13,450 nt of DNA from Prevotella sp. (GCA_031263965.1 JAISES010000378.1:1-13450); one strand, 5' to 3'; positions 1 to 8,028 are shown, counted from the first letter of the stretch. The notes: a model not told the origin generated them from the letters alone. A program made the numbers and translations.

Positions 1-7
1 CATCTCC

Positions 8-85
8 CGTCATTGCGAGCGGAGCGAAGCAATCCAGCTAAAACATACACTCTGGATTGCTTCAGGCTTCGCCTTCGCAATGACG
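8..85. repeat. Imperfect palindromic repeat (MITE/REP-like)
   Basis: A left arm (8-37) beginning CGTCATTGCGAG and ending GAAGCAATCCAG is matched in reverse complement by a right arm (52-85) beginning CTGGATTGCTTC and ending TTCGCAATGACG. The 14-base loop is A+T-rich. The arms are perfect at both ends and differ by a small insertion in the middle. From memory, palindromes with this CATTGCGAG/GAAGCAATCC pattern recur in many copies in several unrelated bacterial genomes, but I cannot count copies here. Open frames across it are artefacts of the palindrome. It could fold as a long RNA hairpin or be a non-autonomous mobile remnant. No flanking target duplication is evident. Confidence 0.75.
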
Positions 86-105
86 AACCTGTATTTCACG
101 CTTAA

Positions 106-339
106 GTTGACGACATTGGTCTGGAGACTACGCCGAACGGAGAAAAAATATATCGAGAAGGTGAAGGCCTGATGTATGTAAAAGCTGCACAAAAATTCAA
201 TAAAGAAGAAGCGCATGAACAGAAGCCTGAGGGGCTTTATTTTCATAACCGCGGGTCAGCGACTCGCGGGAAGAAAGGCGAGCAGGGAAAACTGCCTGAA
301 AGGCAGCTGGGTCAGGTGCGGTATTCTTATATTAAACAA
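106..339 (+). pseudogene. Open frame without start, with three hairpins; probable gene remnant
   Basis: A frame opens at 106 after a stop at 103-105 and continues into the signal-peptide remnant at 340-420. The first ATG in this frame is at 172, with no convincing ribosome site. Residues before that ATG read like ordinary protein (GLETTPNGEKIYREG), suggesting the tail of a degraded gene. The later part is better explained by structure than by coding. There are stems at 223-227/233-237 (AAGCC/GGCTT), 249-257/261-269 (nine pairs, one G-U, loop AGC) and 292-297/301-306 (CTGCCT/AGGCAG, loop GAA). I do not recognise a protein family or an RNA family. Confidence 0.3.
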
Positions 340-420
340 CATGAAACAAAAACCTTACTTTTATTGATGCTGTTGCTGGGTGCAGCAAGCAGTTTTGCAC
401 AACAGAGCGGATCGTTCTGA
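340..420 (+). pseudogene. Broken secretion-signal remnant of an exported protein
   Basis: An ATG at 340 starts MKQK and then runs into a stop within eight codons. Shifting frame by one base after the run of five A's gives TLLLLMLLLGAASSFAQQ, a textbook Bacteroidota signal peptide with an AXA-like cleavage site, so one lost A in that run would explain the break. Even in the corrected frame the protein ends at TGA 418-420, a few residues after the predicted cleavage site, so the mature protein is missing. This is best read as the 5' end of an exported or outer-membrane protein gene truncated by deletion. The parent family cannot be told from a signal peptide. Confidence 0.55.
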
Positions 421-421
421 G

Positions 422-556
422 ATGGAGATGCTCTTACGTGGACATCATTTATTTAGTCAACATAAGTGGGAAAAGCGTGAAAGTCATAAAAAAATCACTC
501 TAAGAAGAACTAAAAATTCCAAAAAAGACATAGAGGAATTGATATTTCGAAAATGA
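422..556 (+). CDS. Very small ORF, doubtful (44 aa)
   Basis: It starts one base after the stop of the signal-peptide remnant and encodes a lysine/arginine-rich 44-residue peptide (MEMLLRGHHLF at its start). It ends at a TGA overlapping the ATG of a second 22-codon ORF (553-621, MKDTLVYAIGNGYWEILD), in an ATGA arrangement. No family is recognised, no good ribosome site precedes it, and the surroundings are decayed. The pair could be frameshifted debris of one gene, since the junction joins two plausible protein stretches. Low confidence as functional genes. Confidence 0.15.
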   Translation: MEMLLRGHHLFSQHKWEKRESHKKITLRRTKNSKKDIEELIFRK

Positions 557-685
557 AGGATACTCTTGTATATGCCATCGGAAACGGTTACTGGGAAATA
601 CTTGACAAACAATTTTGTTAGGTTATTTTTTATGAGTACTTTTAACCGCGATTAAAATTATAAATAATCTTTATGTTCTCTCAAT

Positions 686-1771
686 ATGAAAAAAGTTGAA
701 ATAATGATCATTGTATTCATATTATTTTCTTTATCTGTGTGGAGTTTAAATGAATTAGAGACGATACCAGACAAAAATATTATATACAAGAATGTATCCA
801 CAACCGAATCGGTATGTAGTCAAAAAGACCGTATTAATAAAGAAAATGGACAAATTCCGATTCTCCGTCAGGATAAAATTGATTCAATAAAATTGGATCA
901 AACTAAAGATATCTGTTTATATTACCGCAAGAATCCAGATGGGAATCCTTTTGACTTAGGTTCGTTCTTTGGAGCATTATTAGGAGCTATTATATCAGGA
1001 ATAGTTGCTATTGGGGTATTTTGGCAAAGCAACAGAAGACTTAAAAAGACAAAACACGAAGAAACACGACAAACTCTTGCTGTATTTTCCAAATTTATAG
1101 ATGTGGTGAAAGAGAATGTAGATAAGGTTAAGGAATGTATAGAAAAATATCGTAGCGATGTTGCTTCAAACGTAATAACAATTTACACATGGACAGGATT
1201 TCCCGAATACTTCTTGAATAGAATACGAAATATAGACGTAATCAAGATCTCTAAAGCTTTTTTTGAATTTAACTTGACAGATGATGATTGTACAAACTAT
1301 ATCAAAGAAATAGAGTATTTAAATGTAATACTTCACGAACTTGACAGTCAGTATTATGAATACAATAACGAAATGGAAGCGAAAATAAAGACTTTCATAC
1401 AGTTGGAATCACAAGTGAAAGATTATTTGTGGGATGGTAATTGTACCATTGAACCAAAGCGAATTGAAGAGATAAAGCAACTTTACCCAAGTCAAGGCAC
1501 AATGGAAAGATATACTTATACAGTTATGTTAGATCAAGTTATGATACCTCTAAATAATATCTTCTTCTGTCATAAGATAGACAATATGGTCAAAATTACA
1601 GAAGAAGCATTACTTATTTTAAAACAAATGGAAAGCATTACGAATGAGTGGAAACTACTGTTTGACAGGTATCTAAACGATATGGATAAGGCTATAAGTG
1701 CATTGATGAAAGTAAAAAGTAATATCAATGAGCAAATTAAGCATCAGAAAGGATCAGCAAGTCAACCATAA
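686..1771 (+). CDS. Unrecognised two-segment membrane protein with long helical cytoplasmic tail
   Basis: 361 aa, no family recognised. A hydrophobic segment at about residues 4-20 follows two lysines. Next comes a polar stretch of about 70 residues (two cysteines, C44 and C77), then a second hydrophobic segment at about 91-113, rich in small residues with GALLGAIISG packing motifs. Immediately after it lies a strongly basic run (RRLKKTK). By the positive-inside rule the first loop is periplasmic and residues 114-361 are cytoplasmic. This large tail is charged and predicted mostly helical, with coiled-coil-like stretches at about 125-155 and near the C-terminus. If the first segment is cleaved as a signal, the topology keeps only the second. 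The gene is A+T-rich, unlike the housekeeping genes downstream, suggesting horizontal acquisition. No clear TAnnTTTG promoter was found before it. It shares strand with the next two genes, but those have their own promoter. Confidence 0.75.
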   Translation: MKKVEIMIIVFILFSLSVWSLNELETIPDKNIIYKNVSTTESVCSQKDRINKENGQIPILRQDKIDSIKLDQTKDICLYYRKNPDGNPFDLGSFFGALLGAIISGIVAIGVFWQSNRRLKKTKHEETRQTLAVFSKFIDVVKENVDKVKECIEKYRSDVASNVITIYTWTGFPEYFLNRIRNIDVIKISKAFFEFNLTDDDCTNYIKEIEYLNVILHELDSQYYEYNNEMEAKIKTFIQLESQVKDYLWDGNCTIEPKRIEEIKQLYPSQGTMERYTYTVMLDQVMIPLNNIFFCHKIDNMVKITEEALLILKQMESITNEWKLLFDRYLNDMDKAISALMKVKSNINEQIKHQKGSASQP

Positions 1772-1812
1772 AAGTGTAAAATCAAATTTTTGAAATTATT
1801 CATGACATTTTC

Positions 1813-1843
1813 TTGCGTATTCAATCTCAATGATATATCTTTG
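1813..1843 (+). promoter_or_regulatory. Bacteroidota-type promoter for the 70-aa gene
   Basis: TTG at 1813-1815 and TATCTTTG at 1836-1843 match the Bacteroidota primary-sigma consensus (TTG at -33, TAnnTTTG at -7) with 20 bp between them. Transcription would begin near 1850, about 25 bases before the ATG at 1874. It makes the 70-aa gene the first gene of a transcript separate from the 361-aa gene. Confidence 0.65.
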
Positions 1844-1873
1844 CGCCCATTTGATTAATGGTTCTATCATAGT

Positions 1874-2086
1874 ATGAAAAAGATAAATATTCCTGTATTG
1901 CTCATAGGACAAGATGCTGAGGGTAATCGCGTATATAAAGCTGGGACACGTTCAGTGGATCTGGAGGAGCGTGAGTGCCATTTAAATGCTTCTATAGGAA
2001 ACGTCATTGTTGAAAAGATTAAGCAAAACAGTAATCGAAAGATAGATCAAAGAGTGTTAGCGACTGAAATTGGGTTTAACGAATAG
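1874..2086 (+). CDS. Unrecognised small protein (70 aa)
   Basis: A short soluble protein with no signal peptide or membrane segment and no family recognised. The first third (INIPVLLIGQDAEGNRVYKAG) looks like a beta-hairpin-rich fold, and the remainder is charged with a probable helix (NVIVEKIKQNSNRKIDQ). It lies 31 bases after a good promoter and 69 bases before the peptidase-like gene, with a terminator-like hairpin between. The position is compatible with a partner, inhibitor or regulator of the downstream peptidase, but that is inference from location only. Its reality is supported by the well-placed promoter and by terminator spacing rather than by homology. Confidence 0.6.
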   Translation: MKKINIPVLLIGQDAEGNRVYKAGTRSVDLEERECHLNASIGNVIVEKIKQNSNRKIDQRVLATEIGFNE

Positions 2087-2108
2087 TCGCTTCCGATGAA
2101 AATATAAT

Positions 2109-2141
2109 AAAGGGAGGAAATTTTTATTTTCTCTCTTTTTT
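2109..2141 (+). terminator. Terminator-like hairpin ahead of the peptidase gene
   Basis: A 12-base arm (2109-2120, AAAGGGAGGAAA) pairs with 2127-2138 (TTTTCTCTCTTT) using two G-U pairs, with a six-base loop. The second arm runs into a U tract reaching 2141. This is the layout of an intrinsic terminator. It ends only 14 bases before the ATG of the 723-aa gene, and no promoter is visible in between. It may therefore be partial, letting some transcripts through, and so keep peptidase expression low. The arm also contains a purine-rich GGGAGG sequence. Confidence 0.55.
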
Positions 2142-2155
2142 AATGAAGTATAATT

Positions 2156-4327
2156 ATGGGAAAAACGACTGAAAAGAAAAGTGGTTTAGTAAACCTGGAA
2201 GAATATTGTGACGTTAAAAAGCTAAAAAGGGAGAAAAATGGAAAAAAAGATGAAAGATTCAAAGATATATTCTGTGAACTTTTGTCATTTACACCAGACA
2301 AAAATCCACATATTACAACTATCCAAAATTCACTCTTACAAAAATCCTTTGAAAAATCTTATATTTTCGTCTATTTTGCCAATTATTTGCAAAACGAAGA
2401 CAATGGTGCAAACATTACAACTATTGTAACTGAGAAAGATTATACATGTCTAAATTATTTGGAAGACTATGCGAACTACTATGCTCGCTGTTATACTCCA
2501 TATTGGAAAAAATGTAAAAGGCTACATTTCTTCAGAGGAACATCTTTCGATCTTAATGAATTCAAAAAGATGATTATGGATAGCAACCATGATAATTGGA
2601 AAAACTATCAAGGATGTATAGTCGTGAAACCTATCCCTAAAGGAGTTTTTGGAGTGACATACCTGAATCATTATGATTCTATTAACGGAAACAGTGATAA
2701 AACTATTAATCCTATACCCAAAAAGAATTCTATCGAAAAATTACGTTACTATAAATGTATTACTAATCAAACCGTTAATCTATTTGGAGTAAATAAGATT
2801 GTTAGAACTATGCCATTCAAAGAACAGGATGGCGTTGTAGCATCTTGCGCTACGACAGCTATGTGGATGGCTTTTCATAAAACAGCAGAACTCTTTCACA
2901 CCAAAGCTCCAAGCCTTAGTGAAATTACAATTTTAGCCGGCGATAATGAAAATAGTCCTGGAAAAATATTTCCAAGCGGAGGTCTGCGTGTCAGTCAAGT
3001 ATGCAGGGCTATCAATAACTTAGGCATGATTGCTGAGATAAAAACTCAATTTGACTCACTTTCCTATTTTAATGCCTTTGTACATGCTTATCTGCAAGGT
3101 GATATACCAGTCCTGTTTGGATTTAACATGAAAACACCTGATAAGGATAGCAACCATTTAGTCACTCTCAATGGATATCGCTACGATAATAAAATATTTG
3201 GATATGCTAGCAATCATTACATAAGTGATACAATAGAAAAGTTTTATGCACATGATGACCAAATTGGCCCGTATACTCGGATAGAAGTAAACGAAATTCC
3301 CGGAGCCTATGTCCCCGATTTTACGCATGAAAATGAATTATCTGATTTTGAGCGTGACAGGAAGACTAACGATCACTTAGATGTAACTACGGCTTGGTGG
3401 CTTGATATGGATAAAGCTGTTGAAAGTATGGATTATAACGATGCTTTTAAAAAAAACAGTGCTAATTATCGCCATGCACGTCCAGATTACCTAATTGTTT
3501 CATTATCATCAACAATAAAAGTTTCGTTTGATGATATATACAACAGACTACTTTTTATCCAGTTTATGGCGACATCGTATATAGGGCAATCATTGTTTGA
3601 TGCAGAAACCGATAATACTGAAAATGAAAATGGTACTGTTGCATTAAATATTTATGAAATAAAATCTGCCAGTGATGATGACAAAAAGAAAGTACGTAAA
3701 GACTTCACATGGAATATATTAATAACAAAGAACAATGATTATAAAACATGGCTTCATAATTACTTTGAGAATTTTGGACAGAAACATATATTAGAAGAGG
3801 TTGATATTATGATGCTTTCATTACCCAAATATATATGGGTGGTACAAGCTTATGAAGAAGACAATCTTTTATTTGACTTTGTTTTTGATACAGTAGAGAA
3901 TAATATGTATGGCTTGCCTATATGTGTTAATATTTACAGAAAAGAGATTGAAACAGTGCTAAAAAACTGGAACGATCCGAGAATTTTCAACTCTTTTACT
4001 GCAATTCCTGATAATTACAGTAATTCTTTACTAAAGGAACTAATAGAAGATGTAAAAATCACTCCCAAGTTGAGATTACAGTGGAAAGAAATTCTGGAAG
4101 AAATTAAAGGTGTAATAAAAAAAGAAAATGACGAAATTAACAAAGGGAAAAGGGAGGAATGTTCAAATTTTGAAAATATTTTAATAGATGTTCTGAAACA
4201 TAAAGAGAAACATAAAAACATACCCTTAGGCGATAATAACGGATTAGATTTAATTATTGTCCCTAAACCTAAAACTCCTGAGATAAAGAGCCCTAAAAGA
4301 ACAAAGACTTATGGATCAAGGAAATAG
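2156..4327 (+). CDS. Papain/C39-like cysteine-peptidase-fold protein, large, accessory
   Basis: 723 aa, no signal peptide or membrane segment, so probably cytoplasmic. The recognisable core is at about residues 150-385. It begins with a strand pattern GCIVVKPIPKGVFG (153-166). MPFKEQDGVVASCATTAMW (219-237) follows, with Q224 as the likely oxyanion-hole residue and C231 as the nucleophile at a helix start. Next is SNHLVTLNGY (332-341) with H334, and YAHDDQIGPY (364-373), which may supply the third catalytic or structural acid. Q-C-H order and spacing fit the papain-like/C39 peptidase fold. I recall similar proteins with the HDDQIGP ending annotated only as hypothetical. Residues 1-150 and 400-723 are unrecognised, and the C-terminus is basic and lysine-rich. 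Substrate is unknown; proteolysis, deamidation or transglutamination are all possible for the fold. ATG 2156 is preferred over ATG 2143, which is out of frame and gives nine residues. A+T-rich like its island neighbours and convergent with dapA. Confidence 0.7.
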   Translation: MGKTTEKKSGLVNLEEYCDVKKLKREKNGKKDERFKDIFCELLSFTPDKNPHITTIQNSLLQKSFEKSYIFVYFANYLQNEDNGANITTIVTEKDYTCLNYLEDYANYYARCYTPYWKKCKRLHFFRGTSFDLNEFKKMIMDSNHDNWKNYQGCIVVKPIPKGVFGVTYLNHYDSINGNSDKTINPIPKKNSIEKLRYYKCITNQTVNLFGVNKIVRTMPFKEQDGVVASCATTAMWMAFHKTAELFHTKAPSLSEITILAGDNENSPGKIFPSGGLRVSQVCRAINNLGMIAEIKTQFDSLSYFNAFVHAYLQGDIPVLFGFNMKTPDKDSNHLVTLNGYRYDNKIFGYASNHYISDTIEKFYAHDDQIGPYTRIEVNEIPGAYVPDFTHENELSDFERDRKTNDHLDVTTAWWLDMDKAVESMDYNDAFKKNSANYRHARPDYLIVSLSSTIKVSFDDIYNRLLFIQFMATSYIGQSLFDAETDNTENENGTVALNIYEIKSASDDDKKKVRKDFTWNILITKNNDYKTWLHNYFENFGQKHILEEVDIMMLSLPKYIWVVQAYEEDNLLFDFVFDTVENNMYGLPICVNIYRKEIETVLKNWNDPRIFNSFTAIPDNYSNSLLKELIEDVKITPKLRLQWKEILEEIKGVIKKENDEINKGKREECSNFENILIDVLKHKEKHKNIPLGDNNGLDLIIVPKPKTPEIKSPKRTKTYGSRK

Positions 4328-4336
4328 CTATTCATG

Positions 4337-4354
4337 AAAAAGAAAACTCTTTTT
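4337..4354. terminator. Weak A/T hairpin between convergent genes
   Basis: AAAAAG (4337-4342) and CTTTTT (4349-4354) can pair around a six-base loop, giving U-rich 3' ends on both strands. It sits in the 60-base gap between the ends of the peptidase-like gene and dapA, where a shared terminator is expected. The stem is nearly all A-T, so its strength is doubtful. Confidence 0.25.
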
Positions 4355-4387
4355 TGAATGTTTATTGTATTTAACCCTTAGTTCCTC

Positions 4388-5281
4388 TTACCCCTTTACA
4401 TTCAGCGCCCGCAAAATATCCCTAATCCGTTCATAAGTCGTAATTCTGGTAGGCACCAGAGGCAGGCGGAGTTTATTTTCAATATATCCCATCATGCTTA
4501 ACATGCTTTTCACGCCGGCGGGATTGCCGTCGACGGAGAGCAATTCAAACAAATCCGTGAAGCGGTGATGAATGGTCAGCGCATGAGCGAAATCGCCCTC
4601 CAGCGCCAACCTGACCATGCGGCTGAATTCTTTCGGAAACGCATTGCCAATCACGGAAATCACGCCAACTGCGCCCAGGGTTATCAGCGGAAAGGTAATA
4701 CCGTCATCGCCCGATATAACATCAAAGTTCTTAGGTTTGTTTTTGATAATATCATCCATCTGGGTGATATTTCCGGAAGCTTCCTTGATGGCGACGATGC
4801 CGGAGAAATCGCGCGCCAAACGCAACGCAGTTTCGGCAGTCATATTTGTACCCGTCCGTCCCGGAACGTTGTAGAGGATAACGGGCAGTGATGTAGCTTC
4901 CGCAATCGCTTTGTAATGCTGATAAATACCCTCCTGCGAAGGTTTATTGTAGTATGGCACTACGGAAAGTATGGCATCTATGCCCTCGTAGCGCGTTTGC
5001 TTCAACTGGGCGACAAGTGCGCGCGTATTATTTCCGCCAACCCCCAATACCAGCGGGATTTGGCCATTTACTTTTTCAATAACCAGTTGTATGATTTTCT
5101 TCTTTTCTTCTTCGGTGAGCGTTGGTGTTTCTGCCGTTGTACCCAGAACAACCAGGTAATCCGTTCCGTTTTGCAGTTGGTAATCGACCAAACGCGCCAG
5201 GGATGTGTAATCTACGCTTTCATCTTCATTGAACGGGGTTATCAGCGCAACTCCCATTCCTTTCAAATTTATCTGTGCCAT
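4388..5281 (-). CDS. dapA: 4-hydroxy-tetrahydrodipicolinate synthase
   Basis: Condenses pyruvate with aspartate semialdehyde, the first committed step toward diaminopimelate (peptidoglycan) and lysine; cytoplasmic TIM barrel, normally a tetramer. 297 aa, the usual length. Visible active-site landmarks are GTTAETPTL (47-55; T48 and T49), PYYNKP (109-114), YNVPGRTG (137-144; Y137, R142) and the Schiff-base lysine K166 in AIKEASGN. They match the E. coli residues T44/T45, Y107, Y133, R138 and K161 in order and spacing. It is the last gene of the minus-strand run but sits behind a 149-base gap containing its own promoter, so it is probably transcribed independently at least in part. Confidence 0.96.
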   Translation of the reverse strand: MAQINLKGMGVALITPFNEDESVDYTSLARLVDYQLQNGTDYLVVLGTTAETPTLTEEEKKKIIQLVIEKVNGQIPLVLGVGGNNTRALVAQLKQTRYEGIDAILSVVPYYNKPSQEGIYQHYKAIAEATSLPVILYNVPGRTGTNMTAETALRLARDFSGIVAIKEASGNITQMDDIIKNKPKNFDVISGDDGITFPLITLGAVGVISVIGNAFPKEFSRMVRLALEGDFAHALTIHHRFTDLFELLSVDGNPAGVKSMLSMMGYIENKLRLPLVPTRITTYERIRDILRALNVKG

Positions 5282-5303
5282 TAATGCTTTACAAAATAGA
5301 CCG

Positions 5304-5334
5304 CAAAACTACATGAAAAACCTCGAATCTACAA
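5304..5334 (-). promoter_or_regulatory. Bacteroidota-type promoter for dapA
   Basis: On the minus strand TAGTTTTG (complement of CAAAACTA, 5304-5311) fits TAnnTTTG, and TTG (complement of 5332-5334) lies 20 bp upstream. Transcription would start near 5297, about 16 bases before the dapA ATG at 5281, giving a very short leader. Confidence 0.6.
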
Positions 5335-5430
5335 ATACTTAGGGTAAAAACTGATGGGAGGGAGTGTAAAATCGACAAAATATTTCGGGGATTCGCCGCT
5401 CCAGTACAATGATGTATGATTCTACCCCGA

Positions 5431-5964
5431 TCATTCCATCCGTATCGTTTGCAGGTAATGAATAATTTGCTCGCTCAGATAAGTAACCGTTACGGTCTGT
5501 TTCTTCAGGGATTCGTCATCTAAGGAAATAGACAGGTCGTAAGAAGGGATGCCGTTTTTCTTCAAACCTGCCCGAAACGGATGAGGCAAAGAAGACGATA
5601 AACAGGCAATTGTCAGGTTTTCTTTCAATGTCAAATCAAGAATAGCATCACAGGCAACCGCCCGGAGCGCTCGAATGACTTTGCCGGAGGGATAACCCAT
5701 AAAATTATAGTCCGTCTTGGGATACAACATGCGGTAGGGGGCGGCAGTATAATTGGTAGCGTCACCTTTGCGCACATATCCGAAGGCCGTTACCTGTTTG
5801 CCGTTGTTTTCCAGCAGTGTTATGGCTTGTCGGGCCTCCGCATATTCCGATGCTTCGAAGAAAACCAGGAAAGATTGAATAGCATCCAGGTTGCGGAAAG
5901 CGCGCTGTTGGCGACAGGCTTTCTCCATTTTCTTTATTTTTCTTTTTAACAGCCACTTAAACAT
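5431..5964 (-). CDS. DUF6913-like conserved Bacteroidota protein
   Basis: 177 aa. It begins with a basic amphipathic stretch (KWLLKRKIKKMEKACRQQR) rather than a signal peptide, followed by an alternating strand/helix domain (about 25-175). The segment TNYTAAPYRMLYPKTDYNF (70-88) is the part I associate with DUF6913 proteins, a family of unknown function common in Bacteroidota and often near dapA or ligA. No catalytic motif is evident. It starts 48 bases after the ligA stop on the same strand, so it is probably in the ligA transcript. Family assignment is from memory of the pattern; no function is proposed. Confidence 0.7.
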   Translation of the reverse strand: MFKWLLKRKIKKMEKACRQQRAFRNLDAIQSFLVFFEASEYAEARQAITLLENNGKQVTAFGYVRKGDATNYTAAPYRMLYPKTDYNFMGYPSGKVIRALRAVACDAILDLTLKENLTIACLSSSLPHPFRAGLKKNGIPSYDLSISLDDESLKKQTVTVTYLSEQIIHYLQTIRME

Positions 5965-6012
5965 ATAGCATCTTTATTAATGAATGATGATTTGCCGAAA
6001 AAATCGCACAGC

Positions 6013-8025
6013 TTAACCCTGTATCATTTGAAGAAATTCATCTTCCGATATGATTTTTACGCCCAGCTTCTGCGCTTTTTCCAGTTTGGCCGGCCCCATA
6101 TTTTCTCCGGCTAAGATATAATCTGTTTTTGCCGACACGGAACCGACGTTTTTACCTCCGTTCTGTTCGATTAAAGCTTTGTATTCGTCGCGGGAATGTT
6201 TTTCAAAAGTACCGCTGATAACAAATGTGCGATGATCCAGGCGCGTTGTTCTTGCGGCCAGCACGTTCTCCTGAATGGCCATCTGCAAACCGGCCGCCCT
6301 TAGCCGTTCAATGAGTCTTCGATTTTTCTCTTCGGAAAAATAACGAACAACGCTCAGGGCAATACGCTCGCCAATTTCGTTCACTTCTGCCAGCGAAAAG
6401 ACAGTGGCCTGAGCCAGTGCGTCGATGTTGTGAAAGGCGTAAGCGATTTTTTTAGCAATGGTTTCGCCGACAAAGCGGATACCCAAGGCGAACAGCACGT
6501 TCTCGAAGGGCGCTTTTCGAGATGCCCGCAGGCTTTGCAGGAAGTTCCGGGCGCTTTTTTCTCCCCAACGTTCCAGGTGACAGATATTATCCATCTTTAA
6601 ATCGTACAGATCGGCAGCATCACGGATGAGGCCGGCTTTATAAAAAGCCTCTACCGTACCGCTTCCGGCGTTAATGTCCATCGCCCGCCGACTGATAAAA
6701 TGTTCTATCCGGCCTTTTATCTGTGGCTCGCAACCGTTTTCGTTCGGACAGTAATGTGCCGATTCGCCTTCATCCCGCACCAGTTTAGAACCACATTCGG
6801 GACAAGTTTCAATAAAGCGGATCTTATCGGCTTCGCACACCATGAAACGGGCGCTTTTATCGACTCCTATTATCTTAGGGATGATTTCTCCTCCTTTTTC
6901 TACCCAAACCGTATCTCCTGCATACAAATCCAGGCTGGCCATAATATCGGCATTATGCAGCGTAGCACGTTTTACGATGGATCCCGATAACAGTACCGGC
7001 TCCAGGTTTGCCACCGGCGTTACAGCGCCGGTTCTGCCCACCTGAAAAGATACGGAGTTTAACCGGGTAGCCGCCCGCTCGGCCTGAAACTTGTAGGCAA
7101 TTGCCCAGCGGGGAACTTTAGCGGTGAATCCCAGATTCTTTTGCTGACGCAATGAATTAACTTTCAACACAATTCCATCGGTAGCTACCGGCAAGCGCTT
7201 CCGGTCGACATCCCATCGCCTGATAAAATCGAACACCTGATTGATCGTTTGGCATTTGATGGTTGCATCCGAAACCTTAAATCCCCATTGTCTGGCGCGT
7301 TGCAGGTTTTCATAATGGCCATCTTCCGGAAGCGTTTCTCCTAACATGTAATACAAATAGGCATCCAGTTTGCGGACAGCGACCATTGCGGAATTTTGCA
7401 GTTTCAGTGTCCCCGAAGCAGCATTGCGGGGATTGGCAAAAAGGGATTCTTCCTGTTCCTCGCGTTCTTTGTTCAACGTCTCAAAAACGTCCCACGGCAT
7501 AAGGATTTCACCTCTGATTTCAAAAGAACCGGGATAATCGTTGCCCTGTAACTTCAAGGGTACTGTACGAATTGTTTTTACGTTGGCGGTTACATCATCG
7601 CCTTTCGTACCGTCGCCACGGGTGATGGCTTGCACCAGAGAACCATCCTCGTAGATCAGAGAGATGGAAGTGCCGTCGTATTTCAACTCACAGACAATCT
7701 CGAAAGGCTCGTTCAAGGCCTTGGAAACACGGTTGTAAAAATCCTGCACTTCCCCTTCCGAATAGGTATTGGCCAGCGAAAGCATAGGATAATGATGTTC
7801 TACCTGTGTGAAATTTTTGTTGATGTCGCTTCCTACCCGCTGTGTAGGAGAATTAGGATCGTAACACTCCGGATGCTGTTCTTCCAGTTGTTGAAGTTCT
7901 TTCAGTTTGCCGTCGAACTCCCAGTCGGATATTTCGGGAGAAGATAACACATAATAAAGGTAATTATGGTGGTGAAGTTCTTCACGCAGATGATTGATAT
8001 AGTTCTTTATATCTCGTTCGTCCAT
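6013..8025 (-). CDS. ligA: NAD-dependent DNA ligase
   Basis: Seals nicks during replication and repair using NAD+ as AMP donor. 670 aa, the normal length. In order: N-terminal Ia domain with the [15 protein letters not shown] pattern (24-38); adenylation domain with nucleophile K115 in ELKYDGTS and the MLSLANTY motif (81-88); [11 protein letters not shown] (198-208); OB-fold region with [11 protein letters not shown] (329-339); zinc finger with C408, C411, C426 and C432; helix-hairpin-helix region (about 440-580); and a C-terminal BRCT domain (about 595-670). No expected motif is missing. Starts three bases after the stop of the DUF4105 gene, so it is almost certainly cotranscribed with it, although the functions look unrelated. 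Confidence 0.97.
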   Translation of the reverse strand: MDERDIKNYINHLREELHHHNYLYYVLSSPEISDWEFDGKLKELQQLEEQHPECYDPNSPTQRVGSDINKNFTQVEHHYPMLSLANTYSEGEVQDFYNRVSKALNEPFEIVCELKYDGTSISLIYEDGSLVQAITRGDGTKGDDVTANVKTIRTVPLKLQGNDYPGSFEIRGEILMPWDVFETLNKEREEQEESLFANPRNAASGTLKLQNSAMVAVRKLDAYLYYMLGETLPEDGHYENLQRARQWGFKVSDATIKCQTINQVFDFIRRWDVDRKRLPVATDGIVLKVNSLRQQKNLGFTAKVPRWAIAYKFQAERAATRLNSVSFQVGRTGAVTPVANLEPVLLSGSIVKRATLHNADIMASLDLYAGDTVWVEKGGEIIPKIIGVDKSARFMVCEADKIRFIETCPECGSKLVRDEGESAHYCPNENGCEPQIKGRIEHFISRRAMDINAGSGTVEAFYKAGLIRDAADLYDLKMDNICHLERWGEKSARNFLQSLRASRKAPFENVLFALGIRFVGETIAKKIAYAFHNIDALAQATVFSLAEVNEIGERIALSVVRYFSEEKNRRLIERLRAAGLQMAIQENVLAARTTRLDHRTFVISGTFEKHSRDEYKALIEQNGGKNVGSVSAKTDYILAGENMGPAKLEKAQKLGVKIISEDEFLQMIQG

Positions 8026-8028
8026 CTT

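Noticed and set aside
10..246. Minus-strand 78-aa ORF
   Set aside because: It reads through both arms of the palindrome and the hairpin region and has no recognisable protein features.
223..330. Cobalamin riboswitch or SRP-type RNA
   Set aside because: Short pieces such as GGGTCAGG and the hairpin series look suggestive, but the conserved cores of these RNAs are absent.
2143..2172. ATG at 2143 as the start of the peptidase gene
   Set aside because: It is out of frame with the 723-aa ORF and stops after nine codons.
4565..4891. Plus-strand ORFs inside dapA (also 4617-4874 and 4916-5284)
   Set aside because: Antisense shadows of a clearly assigned dapA; no independent features.
6700..7947. 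Plus-strand ORFs inside ligA
   Set aside because: Antisense shadows of ligA, whose motifs are complete on the minus strand.
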